This document shows positions 34,812 through 43,079 of a stretch of DNA of 64,000 bases, one piece after another (position 1 is the stretch's first letter; each line of letters opens with the position of its first letter). Source of the DNA: Clostridiales bacterium (GTDB taxonomy: Bacteria; Bacillota; Clostridia; Saccharofermentanales; Saccharofermentanaceae); NCBI GenBank assembly GCA_017940895.1, contig JAGAXM010000019.1:1-64000 (forward strand), given 5' to 3'. The position numbers and the translations under genes were made by a program. Under the pieces are notes generated by a model. It did no database searches. It was not told the origin of the DNA and saw only the letters and a list, made by a program, of their open reading frames with translations.

Positions 34812-35254
34812 CTTCTGTCACCTCTTAATTTCTCTTTCATCTCGGGCACATATTTACGCGAGACGATTACGTCCTCGCCGTTGGACAGGCGGCACAGGAA
34901 ACGGCCGTTCAGCGCGGGGCGGATCTGCTCTATCTTCATGAGGTTTACCACGACCGACTTCGAGATCCTCAGGTAGTTCTCGGACGGCAGCAGCTCCTCG
35001 AATTCGTAGAGTCTTTTACGGGATTCGTAGCAGTCGTCTGTTAAATATACGAAACACTTGTCGTCCACCGATTCGACGTAGAGGATGTCGGACAGCGCGA
35101 TGCGGTACTGCTTCTCGTCTTTGTAGGCCTCGACGTGCCCGTCTTTAAGCTTAATGAAACGCACGATCTCATTCACGCGCTCATTCACGCGCCAGCAGCC
35201 GATCTCGATATATTCCTTCTGCGAAGGCTCGATGTTCCTGATATTGATCTCCAT
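34808..35254 (-). CDS. Stand-alone LytTR DNA-binding regulator
   Basis: This 148-aa protein has no receiver domain. The C-terminal 95 residues form a LytTR domain (ILYVESVDDKCFVYL, NYLRISKSVVVNLMKIEQI and VSRKYVPEMKEKL). It should bind promoter direct repeats. Pairing with DUF3021 suggests control by the membrane protein instead of phosphorylation. The ATG at 35254 overlaps the hydrolase stop by one base (TGATG). Confidence 0.88.
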   Translation of the reverse strand: MEINIRNIEPSQKEYIEIGCWRVNERVNEIVRFIKLKDGHVEAYKDEKQYRIALSDILYVESVDDKCFVYLTDDCYESRKRLYEFEELLPSENYLRISKSVVVNLMKIEQIRPALNGRFLCRLSNGEDVIVSRKYVPEMKEKLRGDRR

Positions 35255-36579
35255 CAAAGATAACTCTCGTTTACGGCAAACGTGCCTTCCCCTTTAAGAT
35301 AACAGTCATAGAAGTTCAGTACTATTCTGTTGAGCGTGTCAGTGCAAGCCTCGTGGTCGACGCTGCTCTCGGATGTGTTGAGCAGTCCCGCGAGCGCCGG
35401 GCTGAACAGCGGCAGGTCGGTAAGATCCATGTGCGCCGCGCCCCTGAAGTACGTGCTGTAACCTTCGTCTGCGTTATCAAGTATAACATTATTCGAGTAC
35501 ACATATCCCGTCTCGCGCGCCTCGATTCGGCTGTTGTGATGCTCGTCATTATCAATCGCGAGAAGCGGCGTGGTGTACCTTTCTTCATTGACTGTCGGCA
35601 TGCCGTTGATAACTCCCGTCTGCTCACCGAGCATCGTACCGTCGATGTCGATTACCGCCGAGATGTCCGCTCTTCTTCCGACAGTCACAGCTGTCGCGCC
35701 GCCTAGCGAATGTCCCATCAGGCCGATGCGGCTTGTGTCCATGAGTCTTCCCCACTCCTGCTCGAAAAGGTTGTTCTCGAGTTCGTCGATCACGAAGTTC
35801 ATGTCGGCTTCTCTTAATTCCATCCACTCCGATGTGATCTCATATACTTCTTCCTCGCTCATCTCATTATCGTTGCCGCCGACATACATGGCAGTCTGAA
35901 AGAACTCGGGATCGACAGTGATCAGCCTGCCGTCCGTATCATGCGTGAAAAACGAGTGGTACGGATGATCGAGACTTGCGACCACATAGCCGTGGCTTGC
36001 AAGTTCCATATATGTCGATGCATTGCTCTGATAGTAGCCGAATGCGCCGTGCGAGAAGATGACGAGCGGGAGTGAATGGTCCGCCAGATCTGCATTGTCA
36101 GGATAGTAGAAATGCACAGGCACTTCGCGGTATGATCCGTCTGTCTCGAACTGCTCTGTGCGCGACTCGTCGACCATGATTATCTGATCTTCCTTAACCT
36201 CATATTCGCCTGTAAGGGGTCTGCCGTTGTAATCTGCGAAGATAAACGCAGGCAGCATGTTTGTTGTAATGAGCGTGATGCTGATGAGTGCGCTGAATAC
36301 GATCGCGCCCTTCTTCTTGGTCTTGTTGTTATTCTTGTACGCGATCACGAAGATGCCCGCTGTTATCAGCCTGGCTATCAGGATAAAGAACAGCGCCTTG
36401 AATCTGAAACTGAAATCGATTCCCGGAAGCAGCGCCATGATCAGGAAAATTACCAACTGCGCCGAATCGATGATGAATCTTCCGGGTGTCCATTCTCTCT
36501 TTGTTGTCTTTCTTGTCAGTTCATAAACGCAGAATCCCAGTTCCGCGATCATAAGGATTATCAGAAGTAACGAAGCCAT
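35254..36579 (-). CDS. Membrane-anchored alpha/beta hydrolase, 441 aa
   Basis: Three to four membrane segments in the first 120 residues lead to an extracellular hydrolase domain of the PAF-acetylhydrolase type: HFYYPDNADL, VIFSHGAFGYYQS, nucleophile elbow GHSLGG, and a closing AAHMDLTD histidine region. It probably cleaves a small ester or lipid at the surface. It is first in an operon with the LytTR and DUF3021 genes and is the third such enzyme in 6 kb. Its start lies beside the upstream repeats of the second nuclease-like gene, in divergent orientation. Confidence 0.78.
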   Translation of the reverse strand: MASLLLIILMIAELGFCVYELTRKTTKREWTPGRFIIDSAQLVIFLIMALLPGIDFSFRFKALFFILIARLITAGIFVIAYKNNNKTKKKGAIVFSALISITLITTNMLPAFIFADYNGRPLTGEYEVKEDQIIMVDESRTEQFETDGSYREVPVHFYYPDNADLADHSLPLVIFSHGAFGYYQSNASTYMELASHGYVVASLDHPYHSFFTHDTDGRLITVDPEFFQTAMYVGGNDNEMSEEEVYEITSEWMELREADMNFVIDELENNLFEQEWGRLMDTSRIGLMGHSLGGATAVTVGRRADISAVIDIDGTMLGEQTGVINGMPTVNEERYTTPLLAIDNDEHHNSRIEARETGYVYSNNVILDNADEGYSTYFRGAAHMDLTDLPLFSPALAGLLNTSESSVDHEACTDTLNRIVLNFYDCYLKGEGTFAVNESYL

Positions 36580-36646
36580 AACCGTATCCGCCTTTCTTTT
36601 TCTAAGGCGAGATTAATATGTCTTCGCGGCCGCTTCAATGCTTCAG

Positions 36647-36681
36647 TCGGTAAGATGCACTATGGCTCGGTAAGTTGCACT
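36647..36681 (+). repeat. Direct repeat TCGGTAAGnTGCACT, 20-bp step
   Basis: TCGGTAAGATGCACT (36647-36661) and TCGGTAAGTTGCACT (36667-36681) differ at one base and are spaced by two helical turns. They abut the shared TTTTGTCG motif upstream of nuclease-like gene 2. No such repeat precedes gene 1. This could be a regulator site or the edge of an inserted element. Confidence 0.6.
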
Positions 36682-36743
36682 TTTGTCGAAAATTGTCGTC
36701 ATTTCGTAGGTGTTTTCGACAAAAGAAGTCTGTAGAGTTTAAT
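36681..36743 (+). promoter_or_regulatory. Operator palindrome and promoter of nuclease-like gene 2
   Basis: TTTTGTCGAAAA (36681-36692) is perfectly inverted as TTTTCGACAAAA at 36713-36724. TTGTCG occurs at 36683 and 36693, 10 bp apart as in the array before gene 1. A possible -35 TTCGAC (36715-36720) and -10 TTTAAT (36738-36743) are 17 bp apart, so the right arm covers the -35. Self-repression or repression by another protein is inferred. Confidence 0.6.
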
Positions 36744-36770
36744 CATCAACGAATAAGAAGGAATAGACAG

Positions 36771-37517
36771 ATGAACAACATCAAAGCCCTCCCACCCGCC
36801 TTCCTCAAGGCGCGCCTGACCCTCATCGACCGCGAACTGAATCAGCTGCCGAGGATTCAGATCGGCAGACACGGAGCCGATGAAGTCATAAGAGCATATT
36901 CGTTCTCTTCTGATCACAGAACTCATAACGAATACAAGCTAACATCCAAGAAGGGACAATTGCTCATGAGTAAATACGAACTTCGTGAGAAACTCCTGAG
37001 CATCAGGAAACAGATCGAAGCGGCATTGCCGCCTTCATATACTGCCCCGGATTTGAATCCGCAGCTTCATAAACCGCTGTTTGGCGTTGATTTCTGGAAT
37101 TCCCTGAAGCCGCAGTCGAACAATTATCAATCAAAGTCAGTCTACGAATATAAGAACATCAAAATGCGATCAAGAGGAGAAGTCATAATCGCACAGGTAC
37201 TGGATTCGTTGGGCTTGATGTATAAGTACGAACCGATAATTCGTATAGGTGACGAATACTACAGTCCCGACTTCGTGGTCTGGCTGCCTGAACTCAGACG
37301 ATGCTTTATCATCGAGTTTATGGGACGACTGGACGATGACGATTATCTTACTGATAATCTCCCTAAGCTCGGTGCTTATCTTAAGTCAGGAATGATCATA
37401 AACAAAGACCTGATTTTGTTCTGTGGTTACGAGAATAGAATGGTCTCTCCTGACGAAGTTCTCGATGATCTGGTCGCATTAATCAAGAAATTGTGCAGGA
37501 TGTATGCAGTTAGTTAA
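36771..37517 (+). CDS. PD-(D/E)XK-like nuclease-family protein, paralog 2
   Basis: The 248-aa protein is a full-length paralog of the protein at 592. The core shows E137 (RSRGEV), PDF at 166-168 and E182 in IIEFMG, followed by LDDDDY. The order E, PDF, (I/W)E-x-x-G, DDxxY matches a PD-(D/E)XK variant in which the usual lysine is replaced. The N-terminal 105 residues, with a helical first part and a central beta pair, differ most from paralog 1. The ATG at 36771 follows AGAAGGA by eight bases; an in-frame start at 36675 lies inside the operator and is unlikely. Directly after the stop comes palindrome cluster C. Function is unknown: nuclease-type DNA recognition of the flanking repeats is inference. 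Confidence 0.75.
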   Translation: MNNIKALPPAFLKARLTLIDRELNQLPRIQIGRHGADEVIRAYSFSSDHRTHNEYKLTSKKGQLLMSKYELREKLLSIRKQIEAALPPSYTAPDLNPQLHKPLFGVDFWNSLKPQSNNYQSKSVYEYKNIKMRSRGEVIIAQVLDSLGLMYKYEPIIRIGDEYYSPDFVVWLPELRRCFIIEFMGRLDDDDYLTDNLPKLGAYLKSGMIINKDLILFCGYENRMVSPDEVLDDLVALIKKLCRMYAVS

Positions 37518-37523
37518 GAAAAA

Positions 37524-37634
37524 TCTACCTAAGACTCTACCTAAACAGTTAATAGGTAGACTGTTAGGTAGAATAATTCATAAATTCTACCTACTAATCT
37601 ACCTAAATGCCTAATAGGTAGACTACTAGGTAGA
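37524..37634. repeat. Double palindrome cluster C, module TCTACCTA
   Basis: TCTACCTA starts at 37524 and 37536 and its inverse TAGGTAGA at 37553 and 37565. The set repeats at 37586, 37598, 37615 and 37627. Each block reads module-N4-module-N9-inverse-N4-inverse, 49 bp long, all eight modules perfect, while the spacers differ. The blocks are offset by 62 bp. It fills the gap between the nuclease-like gene and the converging cyclase gene, so a terminator role is possible too. Confidence 0.92.
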
Positions 37635-37644
37635 TTTTTGCCTA

Positions 37645-38838
37645 TCAAGCCGGAGTCGCGGGGGCGGCATCAGTCTTAAGAGACTTCAGATACTTCTTTT
37701 TCTCATACATTCGCTGATCCGCGCGCTCGAAGATCGAGTTGAAGTCGCCGTCGCGGCCCGCGCGGAAGATATCAAGACCTGCGGATACTACAACTCCGCC
37801 TTCGCGGACATGCTCTTCCATCATCTGATCAAATTGATCGAGCAGATCGAGCCTCTGCAGATAGTCATCACCCTCGAGGATCGCAACGAACTCATCACCG
37901 CCGATCCTATAAACTGCGCTGTGTCGGAATGTCTTACAGATGACTTCACAGCCGCTGATGATATATCTGTCACCTTCCTCGTGACCTAAGTTATCATTAA
38001 CCTGCTTTAATCCGTTAACGTCGAAGACGATAATTCCGAAGTCCTTCAACTGCAGTGTATCAATGCGCATATCTACATCTGCCTTCATCTCCTGGAAGGC
38101 CTGCTTGTTCTTGACGCCGGTCAGAGGATCGCGGTAAGCGACCATCTTAACTGAGCCCAATTCCTTGGTGTGATAGAGCTTCTCGCCCTGAACAACGAAT
38201 GTGTGGATAATGCAGCCTGCGATGATACATCCCATCGAATAGAAAGGAACATTAGGCATGAGTACCTGGAAGAGTATGAACGCCGCCATTATAAGACCGG
38301 AGATTCCGATCGATGCGTGATTCATCTTGGCAATACCGTCTTCCTGTCTGTGCGCCTCGACCATCGAATAGAAAGTCGTGAACAGATACAGGACAACCTG
38401 CGCGATGAGCGTTAATAATCTGCCGAAATAGGTGTGATATTCGCCGTCATCATAAGAGAATACAACAGGCAGGATAAAGTTGAGCATAAGCGCGAGGATC
38501 TCGAATATAAAGATCGCCCACGCGCCGTATGACAAAAGCTCGGTAAAGCGGTTGTTACGCTTAAGATATTCGATGACGAACTGGGTCCACTTGAGAACGG
38601 ACCATACCATCGACATGAAGAATGCCATTGCAGCGATATAAGCCAGAGGGATGATCTTGAGTTCAGTGAAAGATCCCCACAGAATATCTGCCGCATAGAA
38701 TACAATAACGCTGCAGAAAAACTCCTTATAACGTCTCATTGCAGAATTAAGCTGCGACGTGTTACCGGGAAGCAGGAACTCAATATTGATTATGCAATGC
38801 AATACCAGTGCTAATAAGCCTATTACCGTGTAATACAT
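37645..38838 (-). CDS. Membrane diguanylate cyclase
   Basis: Seven predicted membrane segments (about residues 1-215) carry a C-terminal GGDEF domain. The signature RIGGDEF lies near 312, preceded by DPLTGVKNK and NDNLGHEEGD, so synthesis of cyclic-di-GMP is expected. No RxxD site is present. The N-terminal membrane block is of unknown ligand type. The gene is alone, behind a near-consensus promoter overlapping the end of the lipoprotein gene, and ends 11 bp from palindrome cluster C. Confidence 0.88.
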   Translation of the reverse strand: MYYTVIGLLALVLHCIINIEFLLPGNTSQLNSAMRRYKEFFCSVIVFYAADILWGSFTELKIIPLAYIAAMAFFMSMVWSVLKWTQFVIEYLKRNNRFTELLSYGAWAIFIFEILALMLNFILPVVFSYDDGEYHTYFGRLLTLIAQVVLYLFTTFYSMVEAHRQEDGIAKMNHASIGISGLIMAAFILFQVLMPNVPFYSMGCIIAGCIIHTFVVQGEKLYHTKELGSVKMVAYRDPLTGVKNKQAFQEMKADVDMRIDTLQLKDFGIIVFDVNGLKQVNDNLGHEEGDRYIISGCEVICKTFRHSAVYRIGGDEFVAILEGDDYLQRLDLLDQFDQMMEEHVREGGVVVSAGLDIFRAGRDGDFNSIFERADQRMYEKKKYLKSLKTDAAPATPA

Positions 38839-38887
38839 ATACCTTCTCGCGTGATATCAAACGGACTTACACTGTTAATTGAACTTG

Positions 38888-38916
38888 ATTATATCAATGC
38901 TCGTTTGTCGCGTCAA
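38888..38916 (-). promoter_or_regulatory. Promoter of the diguanylate cyclase gene
   Basis: TTGACG (38916-38911) and TATAAT (38893-38888) on the minus strand are 17 bp apart. The -35 lies inside the last codons of the lipoprotein gene upstream. Confidence 0.7.
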
Positions 38917-39622
38917 AAGAGAACGACGACAGCAGACTGCGGATGCCGTTCGGCTCAGGAGTTATACCCATTATCTGGTATACCGCGTCGTCATCACCGA
39001 TGTATGCCACGAAACAGCTGATCGCAGGTCTGCCTCCGGAAGCAACAGACTCAATGCACTGAACGGTATATGTGCGGTCACCGAGCACAAACTCGACTTC
39101 ATAACGCTCGTAGTCCAGACCCGCCTGCTCGAAGTTAAACTGCTCGGCAGCCATGACCTGGACATCTCTTGTGCTGTGGTAAGCATCTATGCCGCGGTCG
39201 CTGGCATAGATGATCATCATGCCGTAAGAAGGATACAGCTCCGAATCATAGAAAACTGTATATACAGTGGAATTAAGAACATCCTGATTCAGTCCGACGA
39301 GCATCGCGGGATCCGTATCGGCTACGAGATCGACCTCATAATAACTGTCGGGCTTTGTAAAATAAAAATCCGTACCCGGCAGGTGATATGCATCCTCGGC
39401 AGTCGGATCGCCCGAAGCCTCGATAACCTCGATAGGCTGAGTCGGATGCGTCTCCTCTGTGGTAGTCGCCACAGTCGTAGGCTCCGTATAATCAATATCC
39501 GCGCCGTAGCCTATAGGTCCGATATTCTCCTGATCTATCTTATCGCCGCCGAAGCCCGAGCACCCGGCACAGAGCGCCGCCGCGATCGCAATCACCCAAG
39601 AACAAACAATCCTCTTTCTCAT
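38894..39622 (-). CDS. Unknown lipoprotein, 242 aa
   Basis: The lipobox LCAGC near residue 21 marks a lipoprotein. A T- and E-rich linker (about 45-80) follows, then a globular domain of about 150 residues with alternating beta strands. I do not recognise it. The fold pattern (FYFTKPDSYYEVDL, YGMMIIYASD) resembles small secreted domains that are common behind lipoboxes in clostridia. It has its own promoter at 39656-39684. Confidence 0.6.
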   Translation of the reverse strand: MRKRIVCSWVIAIAAALCAGCSGFGGDKIDQENIGPIGYGADIDYTEPTTVATTTEETHPTQPIEVIEASGDPTAEDAYHLPGTDFYFTKPDSYYEVDLVADTDPAMLVGLNQDVLNSTVYTVFYDSELYPSYGMMIIYASDRGIDAYHSTRDVQVMAAEQFNFEQAGLDYERYEVEFVLGDRTYTVQCIESVASGGRPAISCFVAYIGDDDAVYQIMGITPEPNGIRSLLSSFSFDATNEH

Positions 39623-39655
39623 AATCTATCTATCCCTCCCTCAAGGTATAGAAAG

Positions 39656-39684
39656 ATTATAAGTCATTAACAGATTCTTCTCAA
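39656..39684 (-). promoter_or_regulatory. Promoter of the 242-aa lipoprotein gene
   Basis: TTGAGA (39684-39679) and TATAAT (39661-39656) on the minus strand, 17 bp apart, 34 bp upstream of the start codon. Confidence 0.65.
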
Positions 39685-39697
39685 ATATTATTTACTA

Positions 39698-40624
39698 TTA
39701 AGAATAATAAGAGCTCAACATCTCATACAACTCGAGCGCCTCGCCTTCAAGAACGCCCGTCAGATAAATAGAATGCGACACCCCGTCTTCGCCTGTATAT
39801 GAGATGTTATAAAGGATCCCGTTGGGGGCATAGTGGCTCTGAGGATTCTCTATCTCGCCCGACAGCACGCCGCGCAGGAAGTCCTCCACAAGACAAAGAT
39901 CTTCAAAATCAATTATCGTCGTGCTCCCGTTCAGGTCGGTATTCGTATACTCGAGCGTCGCGTCAGAACAGACGTGGTAAGAATCATGCGTCGAGGCAGT
40001 GCCGTCAGCAGCTCCCAGATAAACGAGCGTCAATCTCATCTCCCACTCATCGCTGAGCTCGAGCACATCAGACTCATCAGCAGGCGCAGGCGTCGGACTC
40101 GGCGCCTCATCCGGGAAATACGAATATATTATCGAAGCAATATCTCCCATCTGCCCCCTCGCGCCGTCGGACACCATCAACTGATGATAAACATTGTGGG
40201 CATCATAGAATACAAAAGAATAAGATGGCGCATCACACGCGTTGTAATCGTTCACCGTCTCATCATGCGAATACATAAACTGGCACGCCGTCGCATAGAC
40301 AGTCGCAACATCCTCGTACGACATATACTCCTGTCTGAACTGCGGGTCGCCCAAATTATAGATCCCGGTGTACTCGACACGGCCGTCATAGTATACGTCA
40401 TATGTATCGTTCACCCAGTAATTCTCATCAGAGCAGACCTCGCCGCCGTTGCTGATCCTAAACTCGAACATCACATCATTGGGGTCCATATCAGAATGAA
40501 GACGATACATCTCGGTGATGCTCATGCTCTCGTCCGGCGTCTCGCGGCCGTCATAATCCTGATCGCACCCCGCCAAAGCCCCGAGCATCGCCGCCGCAGT
40601 CAATACACACACAAACTTCTTCAT
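39698..40624 (-). CDS. Unknown lipoprotein, 308 aa
   Basis: The lipobox ALAGC near 19 is followed by two similar halves: each holds a Y-x-V/C-x-D-G/A strand pair and a helix ending in a YS/YSYF motif (about 50-165 and 190-305), suggesting an internal duplication. The family is unknown to me. Its ribosome binding site lies in the 3' arm of a perfect hairpin (40632-40660), which may also terminate the upstream gene. Confidence 0.6.
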   Translation of the reverse strand: MKKFVCVLTAAAMLGALAGCDQDYDGRETPDESMSITEMYRLHSDMDPNDVMFEFRISNGGEVCSDENYWVNDTYDVYYDGRVEYTGIYNLGDPQFRQEYMSYEDVATVYATACQFMYSHDETVNDYNACDAPSYSFVFYDAHNVYHQLMVSDGARGQMGDIASIIYSYFPDEAPSPTPAPADESDVLELSDEWEMRLTLVYLGAADGTASTHDSYHVCSDATLEYTNTDLNGSTTIIDFEDLCLVEDFLRGVLSGEIENPQSHYAPNGILYNISYTGEDGVSHSIYLTGVLEGEALELYEMLSSYYS

Positions 40625-40631
40625 AACAAAA

Positions 40632-40660
40632 ATCCTCCGCCTGCTCTTAAGACGGAGGAT
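40632..40660 (-). terminator. Hairpin that is both terminator-like and covers a ribosome binding site
   Basis: On the minus strand ATCCTCCG and CGGAGGAT form a perfect eight-pair stem followed by TTTTTGTT. This looks like a terminator for the esterase gene (40673-41299). The 3' arm contains GGAGG, the ribosome binding site of the 308-aa lipoprotein at 40624. Confidence 0.7.
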
Positions 40661-40672
40661 AGCACTTGCAGG

Positions 40673-41299
40673 TCACAAATGCATTTCTTTTATTCCGGTA
40701 AGCACTGCCTGCGCGAAAAGCTTATGCCCTTCCTCATCAAAGTGTTCGTCGTCAACTGCACTTGGGGAAGCTATATCCGAAGCCGCCAGGAAATGCAGTC
40801 CGCGCCTCACGGCTATCGCTTCATACACTGACTTAAGTTCATGACTTACTTCGATCGAATGTTTATCAAACTCGGGATCCTTCTCAGGGTTCCACACATC
40901 ATCACCTAAGTGAAGCGGCGAGACCAGCAATGTCTTCGAAGGATCTACAAACTTCTCGAGAACATCGAGGTTCAACTCGATACCCCGTCCGATCGTATAA
41001 GCGGAGACTCCGTAGATCGTCTTGCAGTCATTGGTGCCGAGCATGATGATCGCACCATCAAGAGGCGACTGGCTTTCGAGGGTACCGGGGAGAGAAGACA
41101 GACCTCTTCTCCCCGGTCTTAACGGGTCCTCGTAAACCGTTGTCCTGCCGCATAAGCCTTCCTCTATGATCCTCGCATCGGGTAACAGAGACTGCAGGAT
41201 CCCTGTCCATCTGACCTCGCGGGGGAATCTCTGATGAGGCTTGGTGCCGGGTATCAGACCCCACGTGTTCGAATCTCCGAATGCGAGAATGTTGCTCAT
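40673..41299 (-). CDS. SGNH/GDSL-family hydrolase
   Basis: The 208-aa enzyme shows the GDSNTWG block with the nucleophile serine near residue 9, the LGTNDCK block and the closing DDEHFDEEGH block with the catalytic Asp-His pair. It is cytoplasmic by lack of a signal peptide and should cleave a small ester or acetyl group. The start at 41299 is chosen because the GDSN motif must lie near the N-terminus and it follows the previous stop by four bases. It is the last gene of the metQ unit, where a link to acetyl or acyl amino acids is only a guess. Confidence 0.85.
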   Translation of the reverse strand: MSNILAFGDSNTWGLIPGTKPHQRFPREVRWTGILQSLLPDARIIEEGLCGRTTVYEDPLRPGRRGLSSLPGTLESQSPLDGAIIMLGTNDCKTIYGVSAYTIGRGIELNLDVLEKFVDPSKTLLVSPLHLGDDVWNPEKDPEFDKHSIEVSHELKSVYEAIAVRRGLHFLAASDIASPSAVDDEHFDEEGHKLFAQAVLTGIKEMHL

Positions 41300-41303
41300 G
41301 GGA

Positions 41304-41861
41304 TCACTTCTTAATATCAGCTCTCCATGTTGCCGGCTTGAACTCCTGTACAAGCGGCAGCAGGCGCTGATCGACATCGATCTTGAATACTGAGTTGAAG
41401 TTGTTTGTAGCGATCATCTGACCTGCGAAACCAACGATTACAACGAGTTCCTGATCGTTGAAGAACTTCTTCAACTCAGCGAACAACTCATCGGATACAG
41501 AAGTAGGATCCTTTACGATCTGTTCAGCCAATGTGGTGAGCAATGTCTCCTTCTCGTCGTATACGAGGTTCGCGGGATCGAGGCCCAAGCCCTTAACGTC
41601 GCTTATAAAGAACAGTGAGCACAACTGGCATGAATTCGTTGTGGATATCTTATGTGCGAAGAGGATCGCGTCCTTCTCACCGATTACTTCTACGAGGCGG
41701 TTCCAGGATGTATACCAAGCCATAAATGCGTCGTATGTAGCAGCGTCATTCAGAAGTCCCTTCTTCATGTTCGTTACTGCATTTCTGCCTGCGAGCTCGT
41801 CATAACGCTCCTTCTCTGCACCTGTTGCTTCATTCTGCTCTACCAATTTAATTCTTGCCAT
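41304..41861 (-). CDS. Carboxymuconolactone decarboxylase/AhpD-like protein
   Basis: The 185-aa all-helical protein carries the motif CQLCSLFF with a CxxC pair near residue 79, typical of AhpD-like peroxidase-related proteins. These reduce peroxides or act as small thiol enzymes. The ATG at 41861 has GGAG nine bases upstream. It lies between the alcohol dehydrogenase and the esterase in the metQ transcript, so it may belong to sulfur or thiol stress control. Confidence 0.8.
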   Translation of the reverse strand: MARIKLVEQNEATGAEKERYDELAGRNAVTNMKKGLLNDAATYDAFMAWYTSWNRLVEVIGEKDAILFAHKISTTNSCQLCSLFFISDVKGLGLDPANLVYDEKETLLTTLAEQIVKDPTSVSDELFAELKKFFNDQELVVIVGFAGQMIATNNFNSVFKIDVDQRLLPLVQEFKPATWRADIKK

Positions 41862-41886
41862 TGTTGTGATCTCCTTTTCACATTTA

Positions 41887-43047
41887 TTAAAGTGCAATTT
41901 GTAATATATCGATGATCTTCGATGCGTTGAGAGGGACGTAATGTCCTACCTCTCCGCCGGCGGTCGCACGTGCGGCCATCACTTCGAAGTCTTCGTTTGT
42001 TATCCCGAGCTCCGACAGATGTGTCTTGAGTCCCAGCTTCTTGAAGAAAGCCTCCAGCTCCTGTGACAGAAGCAGCGCCCGCTCACGCTCGGAATAGTCG
42101 TACGGGTCTTTGCCGTAAACTCTTGATGCGAGTAACGCGAGTCTCCAGGGCTTGATGTCTGCTATATACTTCGTCCAAGCTGTGAAGACTACTGCCATGC
42201 CCTCGCCGTGTGTAATGTTATACTGCGCGGACAGTTCGTGTTCGATACGGTGTGAACCCCAGTCTGCTCTTCTTCCGGCATCAAGGAAATTGTTGTGTGA
42301 TACGGAAGCGAGCCACTGGATCTCGGCTCTGGCGTTGATGTTAGAAGGATCAGCAAGGAGCCTGTCTGCGTTCACGAGAAGTGCCCTGATAGCACCTTCG
42401 ATAAGATAGTCTGTTGTGTCTGAATTCTTCTCGTCGGAGAAGTATCTTTCGAGGAGGTGTGACAGAACGTCTGCGATACCCACATTCGTCTGATATGAAG
42501 GAAGGTTCGCTGTGTAGCGGGGGTTCATTATCGCGAACTTGGGGATGATACGGTCATCCTCGAAGCCCTTCTTCCACTCTCCGTATGAGAGTATCGCGCA
42601 GTTGCTTGTCTCGGATCCGCTCGACGCTGTCGTCGCGATGACACCGATGTTAAGGACGGATTCGGGGCTGACACCCTTGTCGAAAAAGTCCCAGACATCG
42701 CCGTCGTACGGGATACCGAGGGCTATTGCCTTGGCGGTATCGATGGAGGAACCTCCACCGACTGCCAAAACAAAGTCAACCTTATCTTTTTTGCCCTGAC
42801 TAACTAATTTACGTACCAGTTCGATGGAGGGGTTCGGTACTACTTCGCCGCTCTCGGAGAACCCGATACCGAGTTCGTCCACGGCAGCCTTGATAACATC
42901 GTAGATGCCGAGAGTCTTTATGAAGTCGCCGCTGTATACGAGCAGAAGCGATGTTACGTTGTAACTTCTAAGAAGCTTGCTTAAGCTCTGCTCCGCACCC
43001 TCACCGAAAACTATTTTCGCCGGGTTGTAGTACTCAAAACCTATCAT
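41887..43047 (-). CDS. Iron-containing alcohol dehydrogenase
   Basis: The 386-aa enzyme has the NAD(P)-binding GGGSSIDTAKAIA stretch and the metal-ligand region GSHRIEHELSAQYNITHGEGM with its histidines, typical of type III butanol/alcohol dehydrogenases. It interconverts an alcohol and an aldehyde. It begins 32 bp after metQ with the same GGAGATCAC ribosome binding context. Its link to methionine transport is unclear; aldehyde removal is one possibility. Confidence 0.9.
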   Translation of the reverse strand: MIGFEYYNPAKIVFGEGAEQSLSKLLRSYNVTSLLLVYSGDFIKTLGIYDVIKAAVDELGIGFSESGEVVPNPSIELVRKLVSQGKKDKVDFVLAVGGGSSIDTAKAIALGIPYDGDVWDFFDKGVSPESVLNIGVIATTASSGSETSNCAILSYGEWKKGFEDDRIIPKFAIMNPRYTANLPSYQTNVGIADVLSHLLERYFSDEKNSDTTDYLIEGAIRALLVNADRLLADPSNINARAEIQWLASVSHNNFLDAGRRADWGSHRIEHELSAQYNITHGEGMAVVFTAWTKYIADIKPWRLALLASRVYGKDPYDYSERERALLLSQELEAFFKKLGLKTHLSELGITNEDFEVMAARATAGGEVGHYVPLNASKIIDILQIAL

Positions 43048-43079
43048 CGTCGTGATCTCCTTATGCGCGATTCAGGTTA

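Noticed and set aside
36675..36770. Longer start for nuclease-like gene 2 at 36675
   Set aside because: It would place the operator palindrome and promoter inside the gene; the ATG at 36771 has a good ribosome binding site.
37524..37634. Possible CRISPR array
   Set aside because: Modules are only 8 bp, half are inverted, spacers are 4 to 14 bp and no cas genes are present.
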